Assembly: GCF_001879205.1 (NCBI RefSeq)
Contig: NZ_MLFK01000009.1
Location: 62,001 to 126,000, forward strand
DNA: 64,000 bases
From: Flavobacterium johnsoniae
GTDB lineage: Bacteria; Bacteroidota; Bacteroidia; Flavobacteriales; Flavobacteriaceae
Reading direction: 5' to 3'
Shown: piece by piece, positions 8,454 to 17,167 of the stretch
Layout: each line of letters starts with the position of its first letter
Position numbering within the stretch: position 1 is the stretch's first letter
Translations under genes and position numbers: made by a program
Notes under the pieces: model-generated
Told to the model about the DNA's origin: nothing
What the model saw: the letters and a program-made list of their open reading frames with translations, nothing else
Database searches by the model: none

Positions 8454-9577
8454 TTGATAGCTATAGGTTTACCGTGCGTTTGTTTAATAATGGCGAGAAG
8501 CAGTCCCGGAAATGATGCTGTAATGGAAACAAGCATATTGGTAATGTTTTTATGGGTTAAGATCCTGGCCAGAATTCTTCCCATAAATAGTCTTTTCCCA
8601 AAATGGCGTTTCCATTCTTTTTGATAGTTTTTTTCTAATTTTTCACGGGATAAGGTTTCATCAGCATAAAAATCTAAAATTAGTTCTGAAACGATTTTTG
8701 CGCTGTGAATTGCCATTGCCATTCCGTTGCCGCAAAGCGGATGAATAAGGCCGGCTGTATCGCCAATCATTAAAATATGATTTTCTACTGCTTGTTTTTT
8801 ATCAAAAGAAATTTGGCTTATGGTTAAAGGTTTATCGAATAGAAGTGTACTGTTTTCAAAAACAGATTTAAGATGTTTGTTTTTATAAAGTACATGCTGC
8901 TGATAATCTTCGATGTTTTTGTATTGTTTGAAAGTGGCGTAATCAGCAAGATAGCAAATGTTTATAATGTCGTTCTCCACTTTAGAAACACCGCAGTAAC
9001 CGCCTTTAAAGTTGTGCAGTGCTACCAGATCGTTTTCTAAATTACCGTAATAATGTGCTTTAACAGCTAACCAGGGCGATTTTTTAGTAAAGAAATCCCG
9101 ATTTAAAACCTGATCTATATTTGATCTTTTGCCAAAAGCACCCAAAACTATTTTAGCAGTTAAGGTTTGACCCGAAGTCATAACCGTGAAAATATCATTA
9201 TTGAAAGAGATATGGGTAACAGTTTCTTTAAGTATTGATACATTATCTGCTACTGCTTTTTGGTATAAAAAATGATCAAGTGTATATCTGCTTATTCCAA
9301 ATCCGCCCAGCGGTAATTTTGCCGCTGCATTTTTTCCGTCAGCCGAAGAAAATTCAAACTTAGAAATACGGGTGGGATTTAGCTGCGAAATATCGATGCC
9401 CAGCCACGAAAGATAGGGCAGAATTTCATTCGAAATATATTCGCCGCAAACTTTATGTCGGGGATAGTCTGATTTTTCAATCAGCATTACTTTTAATTTC
9501 TTTTGAGATAGGTGAATAGCTGCCGTTAAACCAGCCAGTCCGCCGCCAATAATGAGTACATCCCAATTTGTTTTCAT
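8450..9577 (-). CDS. FAD-dependent oxidoreductase (geranylgeranyl reductase/aromatic hydroxylase type)
   Basis: The 375-residue flavoprotein begins with a Rossmann dinucleotide motif, DVLIIGGGLAGLTAAIHLS, followed by YPRHKVCGEYIS, the conserved stretch of the geranylgeranyl-reductase/halogenase-like group. A second FAD motif, ILMIGDTAGLIHPLCGNGMA, is present near residue 270. It is the first gene of the polyketide operon. By context it oxidises (hydroxylates) the aromatic ring to a quinol or quinone; chain reduction is the alternative reading for this family. Confidence 0.8.
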   Translation of the reverse strand: MKTNWDVLIIGGGLAGLTAAIHLSQKKLKVMLIEKSDYPRHKVCGEYISNEILPYLSWLGIDISQLNPTRISKFEFSSADGKNAAAKLPLGGFGISRYTLDHFLYQKAVADNVSILKETVTHISFNNDIFTVMTSGQTLTAKIVLGAFGKRSNIDQVLNRDFFTKKSPWLAVKAHYYGNLENDLVALHNFKGGYCGVSKVENDIINICYLADYATFKQYKNIEDYQQHVLYKNKHLKSVFENSTLLFDKPLTISQISFDKKQAVENHILMIGDTAGLIHPLCGNGMAMAIHSAKIVSELILDFYADETLSREKLEKNYQKEWKRHFGKRLFMGRILARILTHKNITNMLVSITASFPGLLLAIIKQTHGKPIAIK

Positions 9578-9718
9578 ACAACCAATTTAGGGATTAAATC
9601 TCAAACAGGAGGGGTTACAGCTGTACAAAATTTATCTCAATTAAATAAAATGTTAATCTGAAAAATTGAAAAAATCCCAATTTCGAATGGTTTGAAACTG
9701 GGATTAATCATCAAAATA

Positions 9719-9854
9719 TTTAACACTTAGAAACATAGGTTTTTATGTATGCAAAAGAATACGAAAAGAAACTAGTTTCTAACATTTATGTTTGTTAATA
9801 TATGTAACGCATTTCTTGTGAATTTTAATCTATATTTCTATGTGTTAAAATAAT
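9719..9854. repeat. Dispersed intergenic repeat, two facing copies
   Basis: A block at 9777-9854 ends TATATTTCTATGTGTT followed by AAAATAAT, and closely matches 62074-62164. A second, inverted copy of the core (CCTATGTTTCTAAGTGTT read on the minus strand) lies at 9719-9742. The sequence lies in the spacer between the flavoprotein and thioesterase genes. It has no coding content. Confidence 0.5.
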
Positions 9855-9863
9855 ACGCCTCTT

Positions 9864-10355
9864 TTATGCATTTACTTTTGCTTTTAAACTTTGGATAATT
9901 TCTAAAAATCTATTTTCAAAAACAGGCTGATCAACTGGTAAAACAACGGATTGAAATAATTTCATCAAATCATCAGAATGTGCTGCTGTTTTTTTAGCCT
10001 GAATATCATAATGGATAAATTTAATCCAAAGAATTGCTTTTAATTCTGTTTCGTTTTCGTTCCACATTTTCATTTCAACCAGCAGTAAATTATCGGTAAA
10101 CTGAATCAATTGTGACTCAACCAATACTGTTTCCATTGTAAAAGCTGGTTTTAGATAACTTATCTGATTGGAAGCTACAACCCAGCTGAGCCCGGTTGTG
10201 CGCATATATTTAAAAATATCCAGATCATAATGCTCTGCGATTTGGTCTTCGCGTACATTAATAAAATATTCCAGATATTTTGAGTTGTTTAAATGATTGA
10301 AAGGATCACAATCCTGAAATCTTACTTTTCTTTTGGTTTTTAATATTTTGTCCAT
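9864..10355 (-). CDS. Acyl-CoA thioesterase, YbgC/4HBT hot-dog family
   Basis: The 163-residue protein has the 4-hydroxybenzoyl-CoA thioesterase signature VRFQDCDPFNHLNNSKYLEYF, including the catalytic Asp and the following N-H-x-N region, followed by SNQISYLKPA. It hydrolyses an acyl-CoA or acyl-ACP; the chain length is unknown. It is downstream of, and co-directional with, a TetR regulator. A perfect 22-bp palindrome sits 17 bases before its start codon, so it is very likely a direct target of that regulator. Confidence 0.8.
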   Translation of the reverse strand: MDKILKTKRKVRFQDCDPFNHLNNSKYLEYFINVREDQIAEHYDLDIFKYMRTTGLSWVVASNQISYLKPAFTMETVLVESQLIQFTDNLLLVEMKMWNENETELKAILWIKFIHYDIQAKKTAAHSDDLMKLFQSVVLPVDQPVFENRFLEIIQSLKAKVNA

Positions 10356-10371
10356 TTTTGAATGTATTATA

Positions 10372-10393
10372 TCAAATACCGATCGGTATTTGA
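10372..10393. promoter_or_regulatory. TetR-type operator 1 (thioesterase promoter)
   Basis: This is a perfect 22-bp palindrome with core AAATACCGATCGGTATTT, centred 28 bases upstream of the thioesterase start. The same 18-bp core recurs upstream of the tetR gene. The symmetry and the place fit a TetR homodimer site that blocks transcription until an acyl or lipophilic ligand binds. Confidence 0.8.
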
Positions 10394-10408
10394 CGGGTTA
10401 AAAAATTT

Positions 10409-10990
10409 TTATTTCTTAATTTGATTAATTATTGTACTGTCTATGAAGTCCATAGCATTTGTCATGTATGTCTGATCATTATGAGTAAAGGCCAAAAGAG
10501 AGCTTCCCTCAATAAGTGATAAGATTAACTTAGCATATTGATCCGGATTAGTGTTTTCCTGAATTTCGTTATTGATTATGCCTTCTTTAATAATACTGCT
10601 AAGGCCTGCGGCAAATTTTTGAGATAAGTTTTGCGCTGTTTTAAACAATAACGGATTTATGAATTTAGTATCCACTCCGGCTCGAAGCATAGGACAGCCT
10701 CCACGGTCTTTAACTAAATCATAGTAGCTGCGCTGATAGTTTGTTACAGCATACAGTTTATTTATGCTTCCCTGGGTTTGGGCTACCAATTTAAATAATG
10801 GTGAGATGGTTAAATTTATATTTAACTGGAAAGATTTTAATGCAAGATCTTCTTTATTAGAAAAATTACAATAAATAGCGCCTTTTGTCAAACCTGTTGC
10901 CTTTGTTATATCGGTTAAACTTGTTCCAATATATCCTTGCTTGTTAAAAATAGGAGCTACTTTATCTAATATAAATTCAGCGGTATTCAT
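10409..10990 (-). CDS. TetR/AcrR family transcriptional regulator
   Basis: The 193-residue protein has an N-terminal TetR helix-turn-helix: FNKQGYIGTSLTDITKATGLTKGAIYCNFSNKEDL (about 16-50). The variable ligand-binding domain follows. The match to the 'YxHF' element at the end of the recognition helix (here YCNF) is typical. An 18-bp palindrome lies 39 bases upstream of its start and a 22-bp version lies before the adjacent thioesterase, so it probably represses itself and the thioesterase. YRSYYDLVKDRGGCPM resembles the C-terminal domain of TetR members near oxidoreductases and thioesterases. Confidence 0.85.
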   Translation of the reverse strand: MNTAEFILDKVAPIFNKQGYIGTSLTDITKATGLTKGAIYCNFSNKEDLALKSFQLNINLTISPLFKLVAQTQGSINKLYAVTNYQRSYYDLVKDRGGCPMLRAGVDTKFINPLLFKTAQNLSQKFAAGLSSIIKEGIINNEIQENTNPDQYAKLILSLIEGSSLLAFTHNDQTYMTNAMDFIDSTIINQIKK

Positions 10991-11028
10991 GATTATTTAA
11001 GATGAATAATTTCAGCAAATATAATGAT

Positions 11029-11046
11029 AAATACCGATCGGTATTT
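11029..11046. promoter_or_regulatory. TetR-type operator 2 (tetR promoter)
   Basis: This is a perfect 18-bp palindrome AAATACCGATCGGTATTT upstream of the tetR start codon, identical to the core of operator 1 some 650 bases away. It supports autoregulation. Confidence 0.8.
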
Positions 11047-11070
11047 GATAAAACGAAATATTTTAAAAAA

Positions 11071-11559
11071 CTATTCTTTTTTACTTTCCAGTTCCACTCT
11101 GAATTTGCCCCAATAAGGATTATCAGCCATAAGAGAATGGGAAATCACAAAAATATAATTTCCCTTTTGTTTAAGATGAATTTTTAAATCCATTCCAAAG
11201 GGGCCGTCTGTGCTTTTATCAGGAAAAATAATTTGGTTAAAACGAATGTTTCCGCCGCCAGAGGGTGTTACAATTCTTGCTTTTAATTCGGCCCGATCTT
11301 CAATTTTAAATTTCATATAAACTCTTGGATGAATAGAATCAACCACACCTTCAGCAATAAAGATATCTTTTTCATCTTTATAATTCATGAAGATGGTGTC
11401 GCCAACTTGTTTATTTTCAGCTTTATTTTCTGTTGTATTTTCTTCTGTGTTTTTCTTTGTAACAGCTGAATCTGATTTGCTTACAGAAATATTCTTGTTT
11501 TCTTTTTGCTGGCATGAAAAAAAGAAAATTGCTATTAAAAGCATTGAAAAGTTTTTCAT
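11071..11559 (-). CDS. Small lipoprotein of unknown function
   Basis: The 162-residue protein has a lipoprotein signal (LLIAIFFFSCQQ, lipid-bearing Cys near residue 15), then a Lys/Glu/Thr-rich linker to about residue 50 and a compact C-terminal domain of about 110 residues. The domain is predicted mostly beta; GNIRFNQIIFPDKSTDGPFGMDLKIHLKQKGNYIFVIS suggests a beta-sandwich that could bind ligand or partners. No family is recognised. It is 11 bases downstream of the acidic 96-residue ORF, and the two may be co-transcribed. Confidence 0.6.
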   Translation of the reverse strand: MKNFSMLLIAIFFFSCQQKENKNISVSKSDSAVTKKNTEENTTENKAENKQVGDTIFMNYKDEKDIFIAEGVVDSIHPRVYMKFKIEDRAELKARIVTPSGGGNIRFNQIIFPDKSTDGPFGMDLKIHLKQKGNYIFVISHSLMADNPYWGKFRVELESKKE

Positions 11560-11570
11560 AACGTTGTTGC

Positions 11571-11861
11571 TTAGTTCCTCATTTCAAAAGTTCCGGGTGT
11601 TTCTTCGTTTTCGTCATATTCTCCTGCCGGTTTTGTATCAGAATCCTCTTCTTCCCAGTCATTTTCATCATATTCTGATTCGAAATCATCTTCTAAGTCC
11701 TCTTCCAGTTCTCCAAGTTCTAAATTGTAGTGATTGTGGGCACTTGCATTTGCAAAGCTTCCCTCTAAATAATCATCATAATTTAATAAAAGCTGTTCTT
11801 CATAAGATGTCATATCACCTGCAGATTCTTCTGGTGTATAAAAGTAATTTTGGAATGTCAT
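11571..11861 (-). CDS. Highly acidic 96-residue protein of unknown function
   Basis: The C-terminal half is almost a run of Asp and Glu (ELGELEEDLEDDFESEYDEN and on), while the N-terminal half has Tyr- and Asn-rich segments. No signal peptide or membrane segment is visible. The composition suggests a disordered, perhaps cation-binding or protein-masking polypeptide. It directly precedes the small lipoprotein gene on the same strand. Confidence 0.5.
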   Translation of the reverse strand: MTFQNYFYTPEESAGDMTSYEEQLLLNYDDYLEGSFANASAHNHYNLELGELEEDLEDDFESEYDENDWEEEDSDTKPAGEYDENEETPGTFEMRN

Positions 11862-12103
11862 AATAAATCATTTTTAGTTAATAGATAAAGATCTGTCTCT
11901 TTTGAAATTAGATCAATCTAAAAGTACAATTTATACTATGTGCTGATTTTATATAATTCTTGAAATTGTTTGTTGAATTTTCATTTGGAATAAAATCAAC
12001 CCGTAGAAATGATTTACTTCCGTCATTACTTTTTATCTCAAGAGTAAGCATTTTTTAATATTTCTTTATTAGAAAGGTTGTGGCCGCACTCAATAATGAT
12101 GCG

Positions 12104-12111
12104 TATATTTG
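12104..12111 (+). promoter_or_regulatory. Bacteroidota -7 box (TATATTTG) before the LLM oxidoreductase
   Basis: TATATTTG fits the TAnnTTTG consensus, 28 bases before the ATG at 12139. The nearest TTG (12078-12080) is 23 bases upstream, slightly longer spacing than usual, so the promoter is plausible rather than certain. Confidence 0.45.
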
Positions 12112-12138
12112 GGATTGTAAATAATAATAGTGCTATCT

Positions 12139-13161
12139 ATGAAAAAAATAGGATTTTTATCGTTTGGGCATTGGGCGAATCATCCTTCCTATAAGGCTCG
12201 TACAGCAAGTGATACCCTTCTTCAGTCTATTGATTTGGCCGTTGCGGCAGAGGAAATAGGTTTGGATGGTGCTTATTTTAGAGTGCATCATTTTGCACGA
12301 CAGCTTGCATCACCTTTTCCTTTACTTTCGGCTATTGGTGCAAAAACACAAAAAATAGAGATTGGAACAGGAGTGATTGATATGCGGTATGAAAACCCTT
12401 TATATATGGTAGAAGATGCCGGTGCTGCAGACCTTATTTCAGAAGGACGTTTGCAATTAGGAATCAGCCGGGGATCGCCGGAACAGGTTATAGACGGATG
12501 GCGTTCTTTCGGTTATGAACCTGCAGAAGGAGAAACAGATGCCGATATGGGGCGTCAAAAAGCGTTGGATTTTTTGGATAAACTAAATGGTGTAGGATTT
12601 GCCGAGCCAAACCCATATCCGATGTTTCCAAACCCGCCGGGCTTATTGCGTTTGGAACCTTACTCTGAAGGATTAAGGGAGAGGATCTGGTGGGGAGCAG
12701 CATCTAATGCTACTGCGGTTTGGGCTGCTGAAAATGGTATGCATCTTCAGAGTTCTACATTAAAGTATGATGAAAACGGCAAACCATTTCATATCCAGCA
12801 GGCAGAACAAATCAGGTTATATAAGGAAGCCTGGAAAAAAGCCGGACACGAGCGCGAACCAAGGGTTTCAGTAAGCCGTTCAATTTTTGCACTGGTCAAT
12901 GATCAGGACAAATATTACTTTGGGGATCAGGGTAAAGGGTCTGATAGTTTTGGAAATATAGAACAAGATAAACGGGCAATCTTTGGAAAGAGTTATGCGG
13001 CTGAGCCGGATAAACTTATTGCAGAGTTAGCTCAAGACGAAGCTATTCAGGAAGCAGATACAATTCTGCTTACAATACCCAATACATTGGGAGTTGACTA
13101 CAATGTCCATATACTCTCGTCAATATTAAAATATATTGCTCCAGAGCTGGGCTGGCGTTAA
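12139..13161 (+). CDS. LLM-class flavin-dependent oxidoreductase (bacterial luciferase-like)
   Basis: The start is put at the ATG at 12139 (MKKIGFLSFGHW); an in-frame GTG nine bases earlier is less likely. The product is 340 residues, the normal length for a TIM-barrel luciferase-like monooxygenase. GLDGAYFRVHHF, IEIGTGVIDMRYENPLYMVEDAGAADLIS and GRLQLGISRGSP are the family's conserved flavin-site segments. It uses FMNH2 and oxygen, or coenzyme-like flavin chemistry, on an unknown substrate. It is a single gene ending at a strong shared terminator. Confidence 0.85.
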   Translation: MKKIGFLSFGHWANHPSYKARTASDTLLQSIDLAVAAEEIGLDGAYFRVHHFARQLASPFPLLSAIGAKTQKIEIGTGVIDMRYENPLYMVEDAGAADLISEGRLQLGISRGSPEQVIDGWRSFGYEPAEGETDADMGRQKALDFLDKLNGVGFAEPNPYPMFPNPPGLLRLEPYSEGLRERIWWGAASNATAVWAAENGMHLQSSTLKYDENGKPFHIQQAEQIRLYKEAWKKAGHEREPRVSVSRSIFALVNDQDKYYFGDQGKGSDSFGNIEQDKRAIFGKSYAAEPDKLIAELAQDEAIQEADTILLTIPNTLGVDYNVHILSSILKYIAPELGWR

Positions 13162-13181
13162 AATCTTTTAACTTCCTGCAA

Positions 13182-13219
13182 AAAAAAGCCTGAAAAGAAT
13201 AGTCTTTTCAGGCTTTTTT
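13182..13219. terminator. Bidirectional terminator, 17-bp stem
   Basis: AAAAAAGCCTGAAAAGA (13182-13198) pairs perfectly with 13203-13219 around a 4-base loop. It lies between the convergent LLM oxidoreductase and DUF1254 genes and can stop both. Confidence 0.9.
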
Positions 13220-13237
13220 ATGAGAAGTTATTTAATT

Positions 13238-14725
13238 CTAAACTTTTATAACAGCTGGTGGTGTCCAAAGATCTTTCAACACTTTTTCTTCAGGCCAGTA
13301 GCATCTTATGTAAAGAGAGAAAACTTCTTTTGGTGCAGGAAGCCAGTTGCTCATTTTATCGGCAGCCGGAGGTGTATTCTGCACGTATAAAGTTAGTGAT
13401 CCGTCAGCGTTGTACTTCAAGCCTTTATTCTTGGTTCCAAGTGAAAACCTATCTACGGAATTAGGCGAGAAAAAATGAAATTCATTATACAAAGTAAGAG
13501 ACCAGAAACCTTTTACAGGCGGTACTTCGCCTTTGGCAAAAGTTACAGTATAATTGTTGCTGCCGTGTAATCTTGTTCCCGATACATCGCGGTCCTGATA
13601 GAAATATTTTGTTTCAAAAGGTTTGTTCACGAAAATATTAGCTTTGGCACAAGAGGTTCTGGTTAGATAATCCAAACCAAATTGAGCCCCGTTAGACTGC
13701 GTTGTCCAATAATCTTTTACCGGATAACCCACATTAGAGAATTGAAACAAAGGCTGAATCAATTTTTGATCTGCTTCGATTGCAGTTTGTTTCAGCAGGT
13801 TTTTAATTTTAGGATCTTTTGCGGCAGCCGCCAAAACTGACTGGATTTGTCCATAAATGGCCTCTTCTCCTGGCAGCGCCGGAACTTCTTTTAAAATAGC
13901 CGGCAGTTCATCAAAAAACACTTCTGGTTTTACCCATTTTGTTTCTTCATTTCCAGTTTTTGGATCAGCAGGCAGAATGGGAGTTTTAGACCATTCTTTT
14001 GTTTTTAGTTTTCCGTCAAACTCACTTAAAGTATACATCATTATTTTAGTAAGAACTGGCTGGATTGCTTTTTTGTCTGCAGGATCATCTGATTGAAAAA
14101 CACGCGGAATTACAACTCCCAGATCTGTATCGCATTTATACACGCCAGAAATTCCATCAGGCACTTTTCCGTTCCATTTTGGGCCGGTCAGCAGATAAAA
14201 GCCTGGTTTTGTTCCATACATTTTTCCAATAGTTGCGTAACCGTCTATTCGCTGGTTGCAGATTTGATAGACCCAGAAACGGTCTCCAAAATCCGGAACC
14301 TGCACCACAATTGCATCTTTTGTAAAATCAGTGATGCCAAATCCATACACCACATCCTGATTAGGACAGGCGACTTCTCTTTCTCCAGGTTTAATATAAT
14401 CCGTCAGCATACACAATTGATTTGGAGGGCTTAGAGGAACAATTCCGCCTTTATACATAGGCTGTGGAAGTTTCTCAAAAGTCACTTTTCTGTTGTGAAT
14501 ATTAACCATTGGCCAGCCCCACAAATAAGCTATTGCTCCAATATGTTTTACGTATTCGTCAGTCAAAATAGTGTTTGCCACAGGACCTGCAGGAATGTTT
14601 TTATTAACAGCAGACGAATCGCCGGCCGCTACATTATTTCCTTCTGCTTCTTTAACGGAAGTTTCTTTTTTGCAGCTTGTAAATAGTAAGCAGACAGTGA
14701 ACAGCGAAATAATTATTTTTTTCAT
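13238..14725 (-). CDS. DUF1254/DUF1214 lipoprotein
   Basis: The 495-residue protein has a lipoprotein signal (ISLFTVCLLFTSCKKE, lipid-bearing Cys near residue 18). A DUF1254 N-terminal domain (about 60-200; AYLWGWPMVNIHNR and DYIKPGEREVACPNQDVVYGFGI) is followed by a DUF1214 domain (about 360-490; KGFWSLTLYNEFHFFSPN). The function of the family is unsettled. It lies 63 bases downstream of the arylsulfatase gene on the same strand, so the two may act together in the envelope on a sulfated compound; this is inferred from the pairing only. Confidence 0.85.
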   Translation of the reverse strand: MKKIIISLFTVCLLFTSCKKETSVKEAEGNNVAAGDSSAVNKNIPAGPVANTILTDEYVKHIGAIAYLWGWPMVNIHNRKVTFEKLPQPMYKGGIVPLSPPNQLCMLTDYIKPGEREVACPNQDVVYGFGITDFTKDAIVVQVPDFGDRFWVYQICNQRIDGYATIGKMYGTKPGFYLLTGPKWNGKVPDGISGVYKCDTDLGVVIPRVFQSDDPADKKAIQPVLTKIMMYTLSEFDGKLKTKEWSKTPILPADPKTGNEETKWVKPEVFFDELPAILKEVPALPGEEAIYGQIQSVLAAAAKDPKIKNLLKQTAIEADQKLIQPLFQFSNVGYPVKDYWTTQSNGAQFGLDYLTRTSCAKANIFVNKPFETKYFYQDRDVSGTRLHGSNNYTVTFAKGEVPPVKGFWSLTLYNEFHFFSPNSVDRFSLGTKNKGLKYNADGSLTLYVQNTPPAADKMSNWLPAPKEVFSLYIRCYWPEEKVLKDLWTPPAVIKV

Positions 14726-14788
14726 ATTTTTTCAAATTAAAATTTAAAGACTTTTAATAATGTTGTAATCGTGCTGGTAATACTGCTG

Positions 14789-17167
14789 TTATTTTAAATC
14801 AACTGTAACCTTATCGATCTTACCTGTAAACTCAAAAGGCATTTTATAATTCCAGTCAACAGGGGAACCCACGTCTTGTCCGATATCAAATCCTTCGACT
14901 ATAGAAAACTGAACGGGTACTGTTTTTTCTAATCGTCCTTCGGCTATTTTTTTACCGTTTGCACTCATGGTTAGTTTACCGCCTTTTCCTAAGCCTCCAC
15001 CGTCATAAACAAAATCAACCGTAAGTTTGTTTTTACCTTTAGCAAGAGCTTCTTTTCCTTTTAGGTATACCCAGTCTAAAGTGAGGTAATTGTATACAAA
15101 AACAGGTTTGCTGTCCTGCAGATATAATCCGTATCCAGCCTGCATACCGCCATGGGTGATTATCATACCATTGGTATTGGCATCTGATATTTGTATATCA
15201 GCCGTAATCGTCCATGATTTATTAAGCATTGGAGGTGCTGCCGCATCGGGAAGTCCAAAAGTTCCCGGATAATAGGTCATTGATTTGCGTTTTCCTATAA
15301 GACTTGGTCTTCCCATAAGTTCACCATTCATTCTAGGATTAGAGCCGCGCCAGTCTAACGGAAGTACATTATACTTAGAAGCTTCAACCCACCATAAATC
15401 CTGCATCTGGCGAAGCTTTTCCGGATTTTGGGCAGCCAGATCATTAGCCTGTGTAAAATCATCATTTATATTATAAAGTTCCCATTTTTGTGTATCAGGG
15501 TCAAATGCGCCGCGTTCTGCCATCCAGGGAGGAAAAGACAGGGCAGAGGCCATCCATCCGTCGCTGTAAATACCTCGGTTAACTCCTAATTCAAAATACT
15601 GCGTATTGTGGCGGTCTTTTGCTTTAGCATCATTAAAAGTATAAGCAAAACTGATTCCTTCGATAGGTTTCTGCTGGATTCCGTTAAGCTCGGTTGGAGG
15701 TGTAATACCTACTGCTTCATAAATGGTAGGCACGATATCAATTACATGTGTAAACTGGCTTCTACGTCCGCCTTTATCTTTAATTTTTGCCGGCCAGTCT
15801 ATAATCATTGGATTACGTGTTCCCCCAAAGTGGCTGGCTACTTGTTTGGTCCATTGAAAAGGAGAATTCATTGCCCAGGCCCAAGCAGAGGTAAAATGAT
15901 TAAAGTGTTTAGGACCTCCCAATTCATCAATTACTTTTAAGTTATCCTGCCATTTTTCAGGATGTCCGTTAAAAAATGCCATTTCATTTACAGATCCTTC
16001 GATGCCGCCTTCTGCACTCGAGCCATTATCGCCCGCAATATAAATTGTTATGGTATTATCGGCATCAGGTAATTTACTGATTGCATTTGTAATTCTTCCC
16101 ATCTGGTCATCGGCGAAAGCCCCATAGGCAGCAAAAACTTCCATCATGTGAGCATAAAGGCGTTTTTGGTCGGCATTAAGAGAATCCCATGCCGGCAGAC
16201 TTTCCGGTCTTGGGGTTAATTTTGCATTGGCAGGAATAACCCCCAGTTTTTTCTGGCGCTCAAAAGCCTGCTCTCTGTATTTATCCCATCCCATATCGAA
16301 TTTTCCCTTAAACTTTTCAATCCAGTCTTTTGGGGCATGGTGCGGTGCATGGGTGGCTCCCGGAGCTACGTATAAGAAGAAAGGTTTGTCAGGAGCAATA
16401 CTTTTGGTTTTCTGTACCCATGCAATTGCTTTATCTGCCAAATCTGTAGTCATATAATAATTTGGATCTTTTGAAGCAGGAACAAGATTACGGTTTTCAT
16501 ATAAAACCGGATTCCAGTGGTTCATATCTCCTCCGTTAAATCCATAGAAATAATCAAAACCTAAACCATTTGCCCAATGATCAAAAGGTCCCACATCACT
16601 TGTTTCCCATGTGGGCGTGTTGTGGTTTTTACCAATCCAGGCTGTTGCATATCCGTTTTGACGAAGTACCTCACCAACTGTACCGCAGCTCTTTGGAAGA
16701 ATACAGGTATATCCTTCATATCCCGTTGCGAGTTCTGTAATACCGGCAAATGCGGCAGAATGATGGTTGCGCCCTGTGATTAATGACGCGCGTGTAGGAC
16801 TGCAAAGTGCAGTGGTGTGAAAACGGTTGTAGCGAAGACCTTCGGCAGCCAGCTTGTCCATAGTTGGAGAAGGAACCCCGCCGCCAAAAGTACTGAATTG
16901 TCCAAAACCGGCATCGTCAATCAATATTATTACAATATTGGGAGCGCCTTTCGGAGCCTGTACAGGTTGAGGAAACTGAGCGGGATCTGAATCCAGATAC
17001 GTTCTGCCTACGTGACCGTTAAAATGAAAATCCGGGCGGGGTAGTACTTCCGGGGTTTCACTTTTCCGAGGTTCATTTTTGTCTTTTTTTTCCTGTGCGG
17101 CAGTCAAATTAATTGAAAGCAGACTGAACACAAGACAAGCGAATTTTAAACGTTTTAAGTTTATCAT
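14789..17167 (-). CDS. Arylsulfatase (sulfatase family S1), secreted
   Basis: The 792-residue protein has a signal peptide (LVFSLLSINLTAAQ). IVIILIDDAGFGQ supplies metal-binding Asp residues, and LCSPTRASLITGR is the sulfatase signature in which Cys122 becomes the formylglycine catalyst. The maturase would be elsewhere in the genome. A C-terminal region (about 640-790) looks like a concanavalin/LamG-type beta-sandwich. The architecture resembles the large arylsulfatases found in proteobacteria (AtsA-like) rather than the shorter carbohydrate sulfatases of polysaccharide loci. It hydrolyses sulfate esters in the periplasm or outside the cell. A DUF1254 lipoprotein follows in the same direction. 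Confidence 0.9.
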   Translation of the reverse strand: MINLKRLKFACLVFSLLSINLTAAQEKKDKNEPRKSETPEVLPRPDFHFNGHVGRTYLDSDPAQFPQPVQAPKGAPNIVIILIDDAGFGQFSTFGGGVPSPTMDKLAAEGLRYNRFHTTALCSPTRASLITGRNHHSAAFAGITELATGYEGYTCILPKSCGTVGEVLRQNGYATAWIGKNHNTPTWETSDVGPFDHWANGLGFDYFYGFNGGDMNHWNPVLYENRNLVPASKDPNYYMTTDLADKAIAWVQKTKSIAPDKPFFLYVAPGATHAPHHAPKDWIEKFKGKFDMGWDKYREQAFERQKKLGVIPANAKLTPRPESLPAWDSLNADQKRLYAHMMEVFAAYGAFADDQMGRITNAISKLPDADNTITIYIAGDNGSSAEGGIEGSVNEMAFFNGHPEKWQDNLKVIDELGGPKHFNHFTSAWAWAMNSPFQWTKQVASHFGGTRNPMIIDWPAKIKDKGGRRSQFTHVIDIVPTIYEAVGITPPTELNGIQQKPIEGISFAYTFNDAKAKDRHNTQYFELGVNRGIYSDGWMASALSFPPWMAERGAFDPDTQKWELYNINDDFTQANDLAAQNPEKLRQMQDLWWVEASKYNVLPLDWRGSNPRMNGELMGRPSLIGKRKSMTYYPGTFGLPDAAAPPMLNKSWTITADIQISDANTNGMIITHGGMQAGYGLYLQDSKPVFVYNYLTLDWVYLKGKEALAKGKNKLTVDFVYDGGGLGKGGKLTMSANGKKIAEGRLEKTVPVQFSIVEGFDIGQDVGSPVDWNYKMPFEFTGKIDKVTVDLK

